Source of the DNA: Anolis sagrei
Taxonomy: Eukaryota; Chordata; Lepidosauria; Squamata; Anolidae
Reading direction: 5' to 3'
NCBI RefSeq assembly: GCF_037176765.1
Contig: NC_090025.1
Span: 19,776,545-19,840,544 of the forward strand
DNA length: 64,000 bases
Below are positions 39,601 to 52,100 of this stretch, piece after piece. Under the pieces are notes generated by a model that saw only the letters and a list, made by a program, of their open reading frames with translations, searched no databases and was not told the DNA's origin. Numbering within the stretch: the first letter of the stretch is position 1; every line of letters starts with the position of its first letter. The position numbers and the translations under genes were made by a program.

Positions 39601-41672
39601 TGGCTTTGAGCCCATCTTTAAATCTCTTTTCCTGTCCACCAACGTTTCATTTTCCGTTCTTAAGTTCGGAGTAGAGCAACTGCTTTGGGAGACAGTTGTC
39701 AGGCATCCGGACAACGTGGCAGGATGGATGGTATCCTTGAAGTGACTGGCTTAACTCTGGAGGAACTGGGAGTGGTGATGGCTAACAGGGAGCTCTGGTG
39801 TGGGCTGGTCCATGAGGTCACGAAGAGTCGGAAGTGACTTGTCATGTATCATGTTCTGCAGTTGATGGTGGTTGGTGTTGGCAGGCCTAGCAATTGGTAA
39901 TTGAAGGGTTAATGTAAGTCTTAGTTCTAAAGGGTTGAGTAATCTGTAAGTAAGAGTTCATGGGTGAAAGCAATTAAGGGTGGAGGTTTGCAAGAGATGG
40001 GTTGCAGCTGGGTGTTTCTGGATATAAGGAGCTAGCCTTGGGACTGATCTTCAGGAAAAAAGTATTTGTCTTGTTTTGGTGGTTTCCCCCAGGTTTGTGG
40101 ATTTTTGGTATCCTGACCTGGCTCTTGGAACCTTGAATCTTTAGACTGGTTTTTGACTAGGGTATAGACTCTTGATCCCTGGACTTTGTTTATTGAACTC
40201 TCGGCGTTTGACCACTGGACTGAACCTTTCGACTACGGAGTTATCTTGAACCTTCAACAGTGTTTGCCGTTTTTGTTTTATATTCTGTGGCTGAGTGCAA
40301 TCTTTATGTTTTATATTTTAGACTATTAAAACAGCCAGAAAGTAAGTGTTGTTTTAATTAAATTGTTTAACACAAACTGGGTGTTTGTTTGATTCACCTC
40401 AGCTGGAAATAATGGCAGAGCCCTGGCAATGTGACATAACTGAACAAATAAAAAACAAATCAACATATTACACTATGTAACATGATTTGTGTTCCTGGAT
40501 GAGAAATGTAATTTCCTAATTGGTCCTATCATAAAAACATGGAAAAGGTTTATTAAACCTCAAAAACTTTCTTTTGAGGTACATCCTGTAACGCATTTTG
40601 CTTTAGTTATTCAACGAATATCTTGTAGAATCTCAACAATTTAACACAGTTTGTAGCAAACACAAAAACAAAGTTTCTTGAATATAACAACTATTTTCAA
40701 ATTAAATATCACATAACTAAACAGAAACCAACACTTTCAAACCAGGAACAGAAAACGGTATCCACGGACACAAAGTTACTGCATCCACAGACGTAAGTTA
40801 CTGTATCCACTGCATACCACACATTTTTTTCAAAAAACTCCTGAAGCATTTACATTAAGAATGAGGCCTCTCTCTGTTCAGCAGAATAGCATCTGTAAGC
40901 TTCAGAATATTTATAGAAGACATAAATCCAAACTATTTAAAGGCCTTTCTGTAGGCTGTTGGGACTTCACAATGTCCTGCTTTTATTAGCAGTTCCTCCA
41001 CCCCCATCACACACATTTAATAAAGACAACTTTGCAAAGCCCAATTTGCAGGCAAATAAATATTTAACCAGTCCTACAAAAAATATGTGATTACTGCCAT
41101 CTTACACATACATAACGTAAAATATATATTATAGGATAGGTTCATCTCACACTAAAAACAGGGTAAAGAGGTATAAGTTTAAACTGCACGCCAGGCAACC
41201 TTGCCACTTTTTTCCGCACTCAAAACAGAAGCTACGGTTTTACTAAAACCAGACACAGGGGACAATACTAAGCATATTTACTTGGAAATAAACCCTGCTA
41301 AAATCATGTGCTGTTCAACAGCTCAGTGTAAATCTTTATGATCATCCAGGAATGTTTGGAGTTTTTCTTTTGTTTTTCTTGTTGCTATGCTCCCCACCCC
41401 TATGGTGGCCTCTCTTTCTCCTGTTGTTCATTCTCCCCTTCTGCAAGTGGAATGATTTATACCTTGTTGATATCCCAGAGAATCAGTTTGCTTTGACGCT
41501 TGGCAAACTCGTAGGCTGTGACTCTCCCGATGCCGTGTCCAGCTCCTGTAATAAGCACAGTCTCGCCACTCACAGACTTTCTCTTCACTGGGATGAAAAG
41601 CTTTACTAAGGCTTCCAAATAAGAGTAGATTATGATTACTACAACCTGGAGGAGATCAAATATGATATTCAT
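27671..41672 (-). CDS. HSD17B11/13-like: 17-beta-hydroxysteroid dehydrogenase 11/13-like, gene 3 (complete)
   Basis: Complete minus-strand paralogue, 300 residues in seven exons: 41672-41463, 37526-37419, 36702-36571, 34573-34467, 32731-32594, 29736-29620 and 27761-27671 (stop TAA). Exon lengths and phases equal those of gene 2. The start is ATG 41672 (MNIIFDLL), which matches family length. The open frame extends upstream only to non-ATG codons. The N-terminal hydrophobic anchor is about residues 4-28. TGAGHGIG is at 42-49, Asp67 in LWDINK, NNAG at 119-122, and Asn144, Ser172, Tyr185, Lys189 are all present. It is more diverged from genes 1 and 2 than they are from each other. MNII at the start, IIYSYLEAL and ADLLST recall mammalian HSD17B13, but the two human genes are close and I do not force the choice. 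The C-terminus ends in four basic/acidic residues (KKKD). It is tail to tail with gene 2 (5.7 kb apart). Introns carry hAT, CR1 and Penelope insertions. Confidence 0.96.
28395..28918 (+). mobile_element. CR1 LINE 3' end split by a hAT-like insertion
   Basis: CR1 runs 28400-28473 (cagaggctggatgaccatct) and resumes at about 28829 (gtgctttgaatgcaatttt) to gattctatgaaatg. The break carries an insert with a near 8-bp duplication ggcgcttt/ggtgcttt. Confidence 0.75.
28474..28828. mobile_element. hAT-like insert, GC-rich, with internal tandem duplication
   Basis: Starts cagtggtggctcgtcc inside a CR1. The central part is GC-rich and codes for nothing recognisable. A unit of about 53 bp starting ggttggaggggcaaaatact is present twice in a row (28718-28770 and 28771-28823). 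Confidence 0.55.
30220..30535. mobile_element. Tigger/pogo-like DNA transposon remnant
   Basis: Ends gagtttggaaatcccttacc and ccaagcattttggataagg are inverted and resemble old amniote Tigger-type ends. In intron 5 of gene 3. Confidence 0.4.
31610..31790. mobile_element. Penelope-like end fragment
   Basis: tgaaggctttcatgactgaa, then cctcacaacctctgagga and gtcaggagagaatgcttctg, as in the copies at 24862 and 26981. A further scrap lies at 32255-32352. Both are in intron 5 of gene 3. Confidence 0.6.
33055..33178. mobile_element. hAT MITE
   Basis: Near-perfect 16-bp inverted ends (cagtggttctcaacct / ggttgagaaccactg) and an 8-bp duplication ctttactg/ctttcctg. In intron 4 of gene 3. Confidence 0.88.
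33203..33487 (+). other. unassigned 94-codon open frame
   Basis: Open frame immediately after the hAT MITE, starting [16 protein letters not shown] and containing [18 protein letters not shown] do not recognise it. It lies antisense inside intron 4 of gene 3, has no splice or promoter evidence, and may be a transposon or processed-pseudogene scrap. Confidence 0.2.
33620..33900 (-). mobile_element. CR1 LINE 3' end, diverged
   Basis: aatagagttggaaaagacca through gcctctgttttaatgtctcc, reversed CR1. Older than the copy at 5950. Confidence 0.7.
35160..35610 (+). mobile_element. L2-like LINE 3' end
   Basis: cagtggaggccctgctctca, then gccttgagtccccttcaggg and ggactataaataaagtaaat. The same layout as 1-613 and 21339. 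In intron 3 of gene 3. Confidence 0.6.
37980..38340. mobile_element. hAT MITE with exact target duplication
   Basis: atgtacgg occurs at 37972-37979 and 38341-38348. Ends caggggtccacaaactttt and gtttgaggacccctg are inverted. Inner ggccgcatccggccgccggg is a CpG-rich stem. A LINE-like scrap (38222-38280) lies inside. In intron 1 of gene 3. Confidence 0.88.
38985..39850 (+). mobile_element. BovB (RTE) LINE 3' part, split by another LINE
   Basis: The plus strand gives [20 protein letters not shown], then KYFGHIMRR, the C-terminal end of BovB reverse transcriptase, and ends ggtcacgaagagtcggaag. A second element (about 39270-39720) sits inside between copies of ggatggatggta. BovB supplies the machinery used by the Sauria SINEs listed here. 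Confidence 0.8.
39270..39720 (-). mobile_element. LINE fragment with Cys/His finger, nested in BovB
   Basis: The minus-strand frame includes [20 protein letters not shown], a C-x2-C-x12-H type finger typical of LINE ORF2 C-termini. It ends in (TTAC)n at the left. The clade is not assigned. Confidence 0.6.
39868..40440 (+). mobile_element. probable solo LTR (fossil)
   Basis: A TG...CA-type block with a TATA-like ggatataagg, a run of short repeats, and attaaaacagcc before its end. It looks like a lone long terminal repeat of a retrovirus-like or Gypsy element. No internal region is seen. Family uncertain. In intron 1 of gene 3. Confidence 0.4.
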
Positions 41673-43743
41673 TTTTCTTCCAGCTGAACACTCCACTCTG
41701 CAACTCTGCTTCTAGTTGGAAAGACTTTGTACTGTAGCCAGCTATTGATTTACATGAGAAATGAAACGCCTATTTCCTTGTTGCCTATATTTAGAAACAA
41801 AAAACAGTTAAGGCAAGCTTTCTCTTCACAGGAATGACATGTTTCACCAAGATCTCCATGCTGTGCCCCCCAGAATTCCCCTCCCGTTTCGTCCAAACCC
41901 ACTACCCCCAGCTGGGGATGGTGGAAGTTGAAATCCAACACATCCGGAAGGCACTGAGGTGCAGAACATTGTGAAACAGAACAAAAATGTAAATTTGCCT
42001 GTGACATCCTGTTTTACAACTCGTCTTTTCTTTCTTAGAAATCAAAAGCCTTTATTAGACAAAAATTATTCATTAGGATGAATGTGCATTACAATTTCTT
42101 ATTATTTATTAATAAATATGGCATTTTACAATTGAAAGAACAGTAATTGAGTTCCTGCCATCAGGCTTAAAAATATAATTAAGACATCAGACCCAAGGAA
42201 GAGGTGAAGGGGGTGGGAGGGGATTAAATCCAACAGATAGTGCCTATTCCAAGGCAGTAGTACTTGCAATGGGGGGGGGGGGGAGGACCTTTTGTCAGCT
42301 TCTGGGTTGAGGCATGATAGAATTGTTCCAACTTCTTATGCAACCATTGTTCTGCTCAGGTTGGACCCTACAAACCAAAAGAGAGGATCCATTAGATTTT
42401 GAAGGGTTAAAAGACAGTGGTGGTCCCTGAGTCGGGGCCATTACCCAAGTTATTGACTATTTGTTGCATAAAGTTTCCAGCAAATAAAGAAAGCCAATGA
42501 GCACAAATCCTTCACATTAGTCAGCATAGGTAGTGTTGCATTAAATCATGATGGCAATCATCTTGCTACTCAAAAGACATATATAAGGCTCATTCTTATG
42601 AAACCAGAATAAGATCTCAACTGCAGGCTACAATCTTCTTGCCTGGCATTGAAGTGACAATGTCTTCCTTTGCTTTAGCTTGCTATTTTGGCAAGAATAT
42701 TTTATATGGATCCAATCCCTTCTCCAAAGCTTAAAAAAATTCCTTTCCAGTTCTGCAGTTTGTTTTCTCAGTAGGGATGCATCAAGCTATCAAGACAATC
42801 CCACCAACTTTGGCCCATTTTTAGGTCAACATGATATCCATGATCACTATAAAATCATGGCAGCCTCAGAGAAGAAAGTATTCTTAGATCCTTTTTGTAA
42901 GCAACCCCTATTTACAAAATTGTTATCGAGCCACAGTAATCGCCCTCCCCCCAGAGATTTATAGTTCACCAAGGACTAAGAAATAAATATATTATTGTTT
43001 CCTTTTTTTAAAGACCCTTTCTGGATTTGTGCAGGCTCAAAGCATCAGAAGTTGAAGACCAAACCGGCAAAAGCTATCATGTCTAACTGTTTAATAAATT
43101 GCATCTATTCTTCATGACTTTCTATATAACTTTTATCTTTTAATATACTCTAGCCACTTCATAAATCTGAAATGTATAAACTGTTTTATAAAATGTATCA
43201 ATACAGGCAACTCTACATGACCCTGCAACATAATTCCCTGGGAAAAGGAAGGCTAAACAAACCCCTCTGTGCCTTTTCCCAAGCCAAAACAATTAATCAG
43301 ATCCATCGTTCATGTATATGCAGAGATAGGTGATTTCCTGCCAGACCAGATAAACCCAAACCTGTTTGTCTAGCTATATGGTTCACTTACAGCTGAGAGA
43401 TTGCTGCCTTAAAAAAACAGGGGTTTATGTGCATGTGTGAAACCTCTTCCGTTGACATCCAAGCCTTTGAATACTCAAGATCAACATCTCTGTCTCATAC
43501 CTTTGTTTTCTGAAGTTCCTTTGTTTGGCATGGAACTAGACATTTGAGCTCATCAAAAGCCATCGATATATCTTTACTTTATTTCCCAGACTGTGCCCTC
43601 CCAGAGGGATTGCTTTGCAGCTGACCGGCCCTTCACTATGACCATTCGCTGTTGCCCTTCTCCCCTGATAACCAATCCTGGTATGGATCATATCCAGCCT
43701 CTTTTCTGGCCAATCAAGGATGGTAAAAACATCAAAAACCTCC

Positions 43744-43845
43744 GGGCGTCCCCTGGGCAATGTCCTTGCAGACGGCCAATTCTCTCACACCAGAAGCGAC
43801 TTGCAGTTTCTCAAGTCGCATCTGACACGACAAAAAAAGGGGGGG
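43744..43845 (+). mobile_element. tRNA-derived SINE tail, second family
   Basis: ccctgggcaatgtccttgca, then cttgcagtttctcaagtcgc and a poly-A-like end. Head missing. Confidence 0.7.
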
Positions 43846-44159
43846 AGGGGATAGATAACCAGTTTTATTTGCTGGTTCTACTGTGTTTTACATTTACATT
43901 CTACGTTTTATCAGATGAGGTTTATATATGTTCGTTGTTTCTAGATTTATATTGTTTTATATGCTTGTGTATTGTTGTCTTGAGTGCAGCACTTTGTAGT
44001 GCGTCTGTGAGCCACCCCAAGTCCCTTTGGGGAGATGGTGACAGGGTACAAATAAACTCCTCCCCCTCCTTCTTATGGGATGGGAAATCCAAATAGCTAT
44101 CAAAATTGAAATGTGTAAGATATCCTTGTGCAGAAGTCATTGATACTATGTATATATTT

Positions 44160-44800
44160 AACTGTTAGAGTATATGTTTGTGTTTGTAACAGCAGCTAAG
44201 ACTAGAGTTATCTGGTTTGAACCAACAGGGAGCATTGCCAAGGAAACCAGGCAGGCTAGCTCAGTGAGAAGTGGGCGGAGCCAAGGAGGAGAAGTTATGT
44301 GCGTCTTTGAAAAATGGGCAGTTGGAGTCTGAGAGTCAGTGTGAGAGTAGAGGCTTGAAAAGCCTGGGAGAGAGGTGTGTGTGAATAGCTGGAGGTTTTT
44401 CAGTCTAGGAGGGCTGAAGGGAGAAACCTGACCAGTTTCTTTAGTTAAAGTAGACTAAAGGAAGCTTGTTAAGATCTCTAGTCGAGGAAGGACTAGAGAT
44501 CAGGGATTTGATCAAGGAAAGATCAAATTGGAAGGCTATTCATATTAGGAAACATTGTTCACCAAAGTGCTTCACCTCAGTAAAAGTTAGCCACGAGCTG
44601 TGTCATCTAGAAGAGTGGACTGTATTACAAACTAAGTTATATTCAAAGTTCTATAAGTTATTTAACAGCCTGCAACCATACGCTTTGTACACAATAAACT
44701 TGTTAACTTTTGTTGAAGACTGTCTCATCTCCATTAATCTGCATCTGTAGAGCCAGATCTCATCAGTGGTACTTCAAATACCTCACGTTGGTGGCAGTTA
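44160..44800 (+). mobile_element. LTR retroelement remnant (fossil)
   Basis: A block with tgggcggagccaaggagg near its start, caataaacttgttaac near its end and ttggtggcag just after, resembling an LTR followed by a primer-binding region. A related-looking block with repeated acaattgg phrases follows to 45240. No coding domains. Incomplete; family uncertain. Confidence 0.4.
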
Positions 44801-45582
44801 CCTTAAATTACAAATAACAATTGGCCTCCTCTATAACATATTCTTATCAACAATAGAGGCCTGAGATTAATTCCCTCCATAATCATCCACACCTGTACAA
44901 TTGGTGCGTGCGTCCTGTACAATTGGAGACAGAGGTGGGATCTTTAAAGATAAAATCCCTATACCCTGTCTATTGTTGGGTTTGCACCTCTACAATTGGT
45001 GGCAGCCCTGGACAATTGGCTCGCGCAACCTCTACAATCCTGTATTTCTCTCTATGTTTATGCTTGTACATTTTGAGGTAAAATTTCTGTACATCCATCC
45101 CTTTGGGCCAAATTAAATAAACTTCTATGTTTCTCTTCAACTGGTGAGTTGGTTTCTCTGTTCAGGTCTATCTGGTTTTTAGCATACTGCTCACCAGGCA
45201 CGGATTCTCTTATCCACAGTCCATGGCTCTAAATTCAACAATAAAATGAAGCAGGAGATTTTAATAAATTAGCAGACTTGTGACTTCTATATGCACTTTT
45301 TTGAAGAGCAAGTGAAGTTTCCATATCTGGTGCTGCTAAACTTTTACAAATATTCTACTTATGCAGCAGAAATCTGCTTTATACATTTCTCACTTGCACT
45401 CATTTATGGCCATAATACGTATTAATAGTTTTGAAAACATTCTTTATTAACTTTGTTTCAATGATTGCAACATTATTTGCAGTAGCACTTTTCAGCAAGC
45501 AAAGTATTTGCAAATTATTGAACGTATTCATGTACTTTAACCTCCTTATCATGTGAACTGAATAAATAAATTGAATCTAGGG

Positions 45583-45717
45583 GAGGCATGGACAAACTTT
45601 GGCTCTCCAGTTGTTTTGGACTTCAACTCCCAGAAATCCCAGCCAGCTTACCTGTTGTTGGGAATTGTGGGAGTTGAACTCCAAAACACCTGCATTGTCA
45701 AAGTTTGCCCATGCCTG
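45583..45717. mobile_element. hAT MITE
   Basis: Ends gaggcatggacaaacttt / aaagtttgcccatgcctg, flanks atctaggg/atctaagg. Same family as 63723. Confidence 0.8.
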
Positions 45718-45836
45718 ATCTAAGGGTTTCTACCAAGATATGTGTATATCTTAATAAAAAAACACATAGAACACTTATGTTATTTACTATTATTGCAGAA
45801 GGATGAAATAAATGTATCTTCTACACCAGTGTTTCT

Positions 45837-45949
45837 CAAACCGTACTCCTTCAGATGTTTTGGACTTCAGATCCCAGATTTCCCATCCAGCTTACCTGCT
45901 GTTAGGAATTGTGGGAACTGAAGTCCAAAACACAGTTTGAGAAATGCTC
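45837..45949. mobile_element. hAT MITE, decayed
   Basis: Ends cagtgtttctcaaacc and agtttgagaaatgctc with imperfect 8-bp flanks ttctacac/ttctggac. Confidence 0.65.
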
Positions 45950-48214
45950 TTCTGGACTAATGAGGAACATATGTTTCTTTGGATTCATGCAGAGAACCTG
46001 TGAGATCCATTGTTATCTTCAGGTAGTAGTACAGTGTCATCTGCATATCTTAAATTGTTGAAGTTCTTTCCTCAAATTTTCCCCTTCCCCTGAGTCTAGT
46101 CCTGTTTTATGTATTATATTTTTGGCATACACATTTCTCATGTTATATCTGATTCATTGACAATTGACCTTCTGAGACCTCCATGGCTCTGAATCTTTGG
46201 ATCATGTTTCCCATCTGAGCTGACCTTTGCTTTATCATAGATGACTCTCTCAGTCTTCCCCAGGTGGACTCCTTTGATTGATCACTTTTGTGTGTATCTC
46301 TGACTGCTTGACCTAGAGAATGCATTCTCTGCTCTGCTAGTAATTCTGAGTTGGATTTTTGGAAAAGGGCAATATACAAACTCTGTCCTGTCTCCTAGAC
46401 TAGGACAAATTTCCAATGTCAGCAAAGCATGGTATTTTTTTTAAGTCAGTCATTGCTGTGAGGGGAAAGTGGGAGAGGAATACAACCCCATCCCTTGGTG
46501 GTACTTCTGTGCTGACACCAAGGAAGCTCACAGGTTTCACCCATCTATAGTAATGGACAGGTTTGTTGCAGAAAGATGGCAGACCAGCAATGGGTTGAAT
46601 GCAGCATCATGGAATAAGGATCAAATGTGATGGATCTGCTTCTATGCTTGTTTACCACCTCCATGTGATAAAGTCCTGAAGTTATCAGAAAGCATCACAG
46701 AAAGTTGTGCTGCTCTTTGGATTCCATAAGATGAGTTATTTAGTTGATACCACCAGCATTTTAAAAACCCGTTCCCAAGCTTCTATGACTGCCATACAAA
46801 ACTGATTGTTAAATTTGACACTTTTTGGATGTCACTTTGACATGCTATGCCTGTCGGTCATGTTGGCATTGAGTTAACCTGGAAGCATCACAGATAGGGA
46901 AGATTTATTGGGAAACAATTCAAATGCAAACATGTATAACCAGTAAGTGTCCCATGATTCATTCACTGTGGTGCTTCTAAATGTACGTTTAAAGGTGGTG
47001 CTGGTGGTCATTATGCTGCTTACTAAGCTAATCTGTAGGTATGTGCTAAAATGCAGAAGATGATTTCATTCCCGTTGTTTCTTTGTGGTATAAATGGCAC
47101 AGACCATTGTCGCAATCTTGTTTTCTCTGTGTTTCACCTAGCTTTGGATTGCTCTTAGAGGCATAGGGAAATCCAAAGAGTACCATTGCCTAGAAAGGGT
47201 AGCCCATCTTGAATCTTGACTTACTGGATAAATATAAAAGAAGAATGCTAGAAGACTGTATGAAATGACCAAACCTATAGTTTTGGGAGCATTTCTGACT
47301 ATTTTGCAGTCTTGTTTAGATCTTTTTGACTGCAAAATCCACTTCCAGTGTTATGCCAGTGCAGAAAGAACGTGGGAAATTTTGTTGGAAATGATCACTG
47401 TGGCTAACTTCAGTTTCAAAGTGACACACATACATATATTGATTTATATATATATATTTTTATTTATGCAGTTGTTAAAAGGAAAAAAGCAATGATTTCC
47501 AGCAAGGAATGAAATAGGTGTTAAATTCTAATTTGATTAGTGAGACAATTGATCTATGATCAGTAAGCCTGGAACCTATGCATTTATGTCTATATTTCCT
47601 GTGGAGGGAAATCATGTGGTAGGAGGTTAAGTGATAGGAAATTATAAGATATTCCATGCTGATGTTAATCAAAGGTTACTCCATAAGGAATACAGGATTG
47701 CCTTAAGTCATCTATCCTTAATGTTCCAAATATAATGTAGTTGAAAAATTGATGCTATTACATTGCTTTAGGTGAATTATGTATCAGCAATTACAAGTGT
47801 TTTATACTGTCAACATGAATCAAAATTCTTTTCAGTCATATGGAGTTTCCAAAAGGGCCATTCAAGATATGTTCACATGGGTCTTGAAGACTGCAGCAGA
47901 AGAGTTAAAGGGAGGCAGGCTGGCTTGAAAGACATCTTTCAGATTTGGTTCCATTACCTTGAAAATATAAAATCAGATTTGTGTCTTAGTGACAATAAGC
48001 AATTTCCTATTTCTTGATTTAAACAGTATGGCATGTTGTTTTCAGGAAGGAGACTTTAGCTCAGTGGTAGAATGTGCATTTTGCATGCAAAAAGTGCAGG
48101 TTCAGTTCCTGACATTTCCAAAAAATGCAAAAATACACACATTTAGAAGCCACTGTGAGTCAGGTTAGACACTACTGAAGTGGATGAACCAGTGACCTGA
48201 ACTGTACATAGCAG

Positions 48215-48590
48215 TATGAGGTAAAGGTAAATGTTTTCCCTGACATTAAGTCTAGTCGTGTTCAACTCTGGAGGGTAGTGCACATCTCCACTTCTAAGCC
48301 TAAGAGCAGGAGTTGTCCATAGACACCTCCAAGGTCATGTGGCTGACATGACTGCATGGAGTGCTGTGACCTTCCTGCAGAAGCGGTGCCTATTGATCTA
48401 CTCACATTTGCATATTTTCAAACTGCTAGTTTGGCAGAAGCTGGGCCTAACAGCAGGAGCTTCTTTCATCAGGAGCTTTCATCAGTGTTCTTTCATCAGG
48501 AGCTCACCCTGCTCTCTGGATTTGAACTGCCAACCTTTTGGTCAGCAAGTTCAGCAGCTCAGTGGTTTAACCCACTGCGCCACCAGTGGG
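48215..48590 (-). mobile_element. Sauria-type SINE
   Basis: gtaaaggtaaatgttttccc at the tail, aacctttttggtcagcaagt and gtttaacccactgcgccacc at the tRNA-like head. Contains a short internal duplication of ttctttcatcaggagct. Confidence 0.82.
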
Positions 48591-49145
48591 CCCAGCACTA
48601 CGATGTGCTGTTCTCATATATGTGTTCTTTCATCATAGGCTTTGTTGATAGGGTGCTATAAGCTTCTGTTAGAGTTATAAATCCATAATTTTTGGCTTCT
48701 GTATGTTTCCCCTTTACTGTTTCTAAATAAGATAATAATTTAGCCAAAAATGCATTCTGAAAGACCCGGCAACTTCAATAATTAATTTAGTGCTTAATTT
48801 TCTCCATTGACAGCAATAAAATATACTGTATTGTTTCAACAAAAGCTTCTAAGTAAAATTTCCTGGACAGCCAGCCTTAATCTTTTCTCAACATTTGGTG
48901 GGTTGAGTACTACATACACGAAGGAAGCTGAATCATACAATTAAACCTGGGATGTGGTGCAGATCTGAAGTGTTTCTTTTAACTTAAACCTCAACTTGTG
49001 CCAAATTTGGATGAGCAGTAAATGGTTAATAACAAATGCATGTAATTACCAAAAGCTAATAAAATTTACATTTAAAAGGCAATAGTGTATATAATTTGTG
49101 AACAATACTAATAAAGAGTTTACTGAAAAAGTATGTAGTACATAC

Positions 49146-52100
49146 CAAGAGGGTGTATCTGCTGAGATGTTACTTCTGCAAAGAAAAGAAATATTTTTTA
49201 ATTAAGTGTTCTTCATTAATTAATGTATACACAACATTACCTGCTGCAGTTGCCAAAGGTTTCTGATTGGTAGGTTTTACTTCGGAGAACACTGGCCCAA
49301 TATGAATCATGTTTCTTAGCTATACGCCATGGAAACATCTGATTATCCCAGTTTCTAAACTACAAGGACCAGTAAATTGCTTTTCTACACAGTTCAACAA
49401 TCCCACCTTTTGATCAGTGAAAAAAATTACATAGCTTTTCTAAAGTTAAGAATATTCTTATATTTAACCAAGGACAATTGTGATCAGTTTACTAATATAC
49501 TTGATTTCAATGACCACTGCATGGCAGGATATGCCAGAAACAAATATAAACAAAGCAAGGTCTTTAGCAATGTTTAAAAAGTGGTCTCTTCAACGGACAA
49601 ATTCAGCTCATAGCCTTTGAGGTGACTCCTGTTTGGTTGGACAAAATGTAAGAAAAAGCTGTACAATTCATGATTTGGGCTGGATTAGCTTTGATAATGT
49701 CAAAGGCTTCAGTTTCTTCAAATTCTTCAAAATACACCACCAGATTACACTAGAAAATAATTTGCCAGCATTGGCTCTTTCCATGTACTAAAGGTGTATC
49801 TACACTGTAGAATTAATGCAGTTCTATACCACTTCATTGGACATTGCTCAATATTCTGGAAGCCTGGGAGCTATAGTTTGTTTAGATACCAGCACGCTTT
49901 GCATTGAGACACACTGTGATGTCAAGCCACATTAATTCTCTAGTGTAAATGCAATAATGTTCTCTTGCATTTGGCATATTCTAAATCCTGTGAAAACAAA
50001 GGGTTGGGTTTTTTTTACACGCAATCAAATTTGAGTCTCCTTCTGTTTCATATACCAGCCTTTCCTAATTCAGATGTGTGGAACTATAATCCCCATCATT
50101 CTCAACCAGCAAAATGTCATACTTGTGGGCTGACCAGAAAATGGTTTGACTTGAAATGCAATTGTACTGGTTACACCAAATTGTATTATCTATATAAATA
50201 AAAATGTAATGTTCATTTGTGGGATTAACAGAACTCAAAAACCACTGGACGAATTGACACCAAATTTGCACACAAGACACCTAACAACCCAATGTATGTC
50301 CTTCACTCAAAAAAATGATTTTGTCTTTTGGGAGTTGTAGTTGCTGGGATTTATAGTTCACCTACAACCAAAGAGCATTCTGAACACCACCAACGATGGA
50401 ATTGAACCAAACTTGGCACACATTTCTCCCATGACCAACAGAAAATACTGGAAGCGTTTGGTGGGCAGTGTCCTTTGGTTTTGGAGTTGTAGTTCACCTA
50501 CATCCAGACATCACTGTGGACTAAAACAATGATAGATCTGGACAAAACTCTACATGAATACTCAATATGCTCAAATGTAAACATTGGTGGAGTTGGGGGA
50601 AAATAGAATCTTGACATTTGGGAATTGTAGTTGCTGGGATTTATAGTTCACCTTCAATCACAGAGCATTCTGAACCCCACGAACGATAGAATTGGGCTGA
50701 ACTTCCCACACAGAACCTCCATGTGGGCCACACCAACGCGTGGCAGGGGACAGCTAGTGGATAAATAAAAATACTTACCCCTACAACTGGTGGGAAGCCC
50801 TGAAATGCAGAAAACATTACATTCAGATTATTAGAAGAAACCTTTGTTTAATATCAAATCAAATCCTGTGGATAATGAACAAGTGTTCAATGTTCATCTG
50901 CCCACTAACCATAACTGTGGAGTGTCTCCAGCTGGGGATGACACATATGAGCCAAAAGAGAGTATTAGGTGAAAGGGTATGCTAAACCTTGTTATTCATT
51001 AGAGAACATAAAAGTTACCCCGCACTGACCCTTGCTCAACCACAGTAACAGTGGCTTTCAAGGCTTTCATTCAAAGTCTTGCTCAGTCCTATCAGTGATT
51101 GAAACTGGAACCTGTGCTTTTCCACTGAGTCACAGCCAGACACATGGACTTGGAGGATCTGATCTAATAGGGTTATTCTATTGTTCCCACATTTCAACCC
51201 AGTAATTTTCACATCAACCCAGTATTTTAGAGTGAGTATGTTCAAAAAGACATGTTTGCTACTCAACTGAACATTACCAACCCATATTCTGCAGATGGCA
51301 TTTATGTGGGAAGAAACCATATCATATTGACTTCACAACAGACTCCTTTTCGGAATCTCTCTCTTGTTTTGATCCTTTCCCCAATACATATATTTCATTC
51401 CGGAAATACTAATTGTCCAACTCTACTGACAAAGGCAGGTAAATACTGTAGGGCCTAAGTTTTCCTTCAGCCCAAAGATGATTTAGAGCAATGATTTTAC
51501 CGGAAAAGGATATCCAGGAAAAGTACCCTAAAGGGGAGAAGGATAGGGAAAAACAATTAATCTTCTCAAGCCTGAAAGTGCAGGTCAATCAACAGTACAA
51601 CTTGATGAACAAAACAGACAGATCTCAACATTACAGTGAGTCATGTGTCTGTACAAATGGGGATTGTGAACCTTTCCTCTCTACCCATGAAGTAGTAGAT
51701 AATTTGTACTGAAAGTACCATTTGTACTGTATTTCCTATTTGTGGCTATTTGTGGGTCTTCATAATTATATTTTGCCAAGTAGCAAAAACAAATACATTA
51801 TCTTTATGCTTCGTTACATTAGCTATTGTCTTTTGGCATATGTGTTGTTTAAACAAATAAAAACATTTAATTATTGGAGCAATTGATTGCAATTGCATAG
51901 CCTTACTCCCTACCCATGTTTGCCCATGCCTGTTATTGGGCCTAGGTTTGCTTGAAACCTCAGATGATAAAAGATGTTGCTGAGTAGAAAACAGCTATCT
52001 TACCGGGAAAGGAAATCCAGGAAAAGGCCCCTGGAAAGAGAAAAGGAGTAAATGTATGGAAACACTGATATGGCACACAACATTCCTATAATGCATTCAG

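Larger units (their letters stand above)
41700..49145. other. intergenic region between gene 3 and the SCPP-like gene
   Basis: Repeat-rich: SINE and L2-like tails at 43744-44062, an LTR-like block at 44160-44800, two hAT MITEs at 45583 and 45837, and a Sauria SINE at 48215. From 42000 to 43600 and 46000 to 48200 I see no gene. The last exon of the SCPP-like gene probably lies in 47-49 kb but was not pinned down. Confidence 0.6.

Noticed and set aside
39260-39745. 161-codon plus-strand frame
   Set aside because: Antisense of the nested LINE finger region; no gene features.
41673-41696. Longer N-terminus for gene 3 (ECSAGRK)
   Set aside because: The upstream codon is not ATG; MNII matches the family start.
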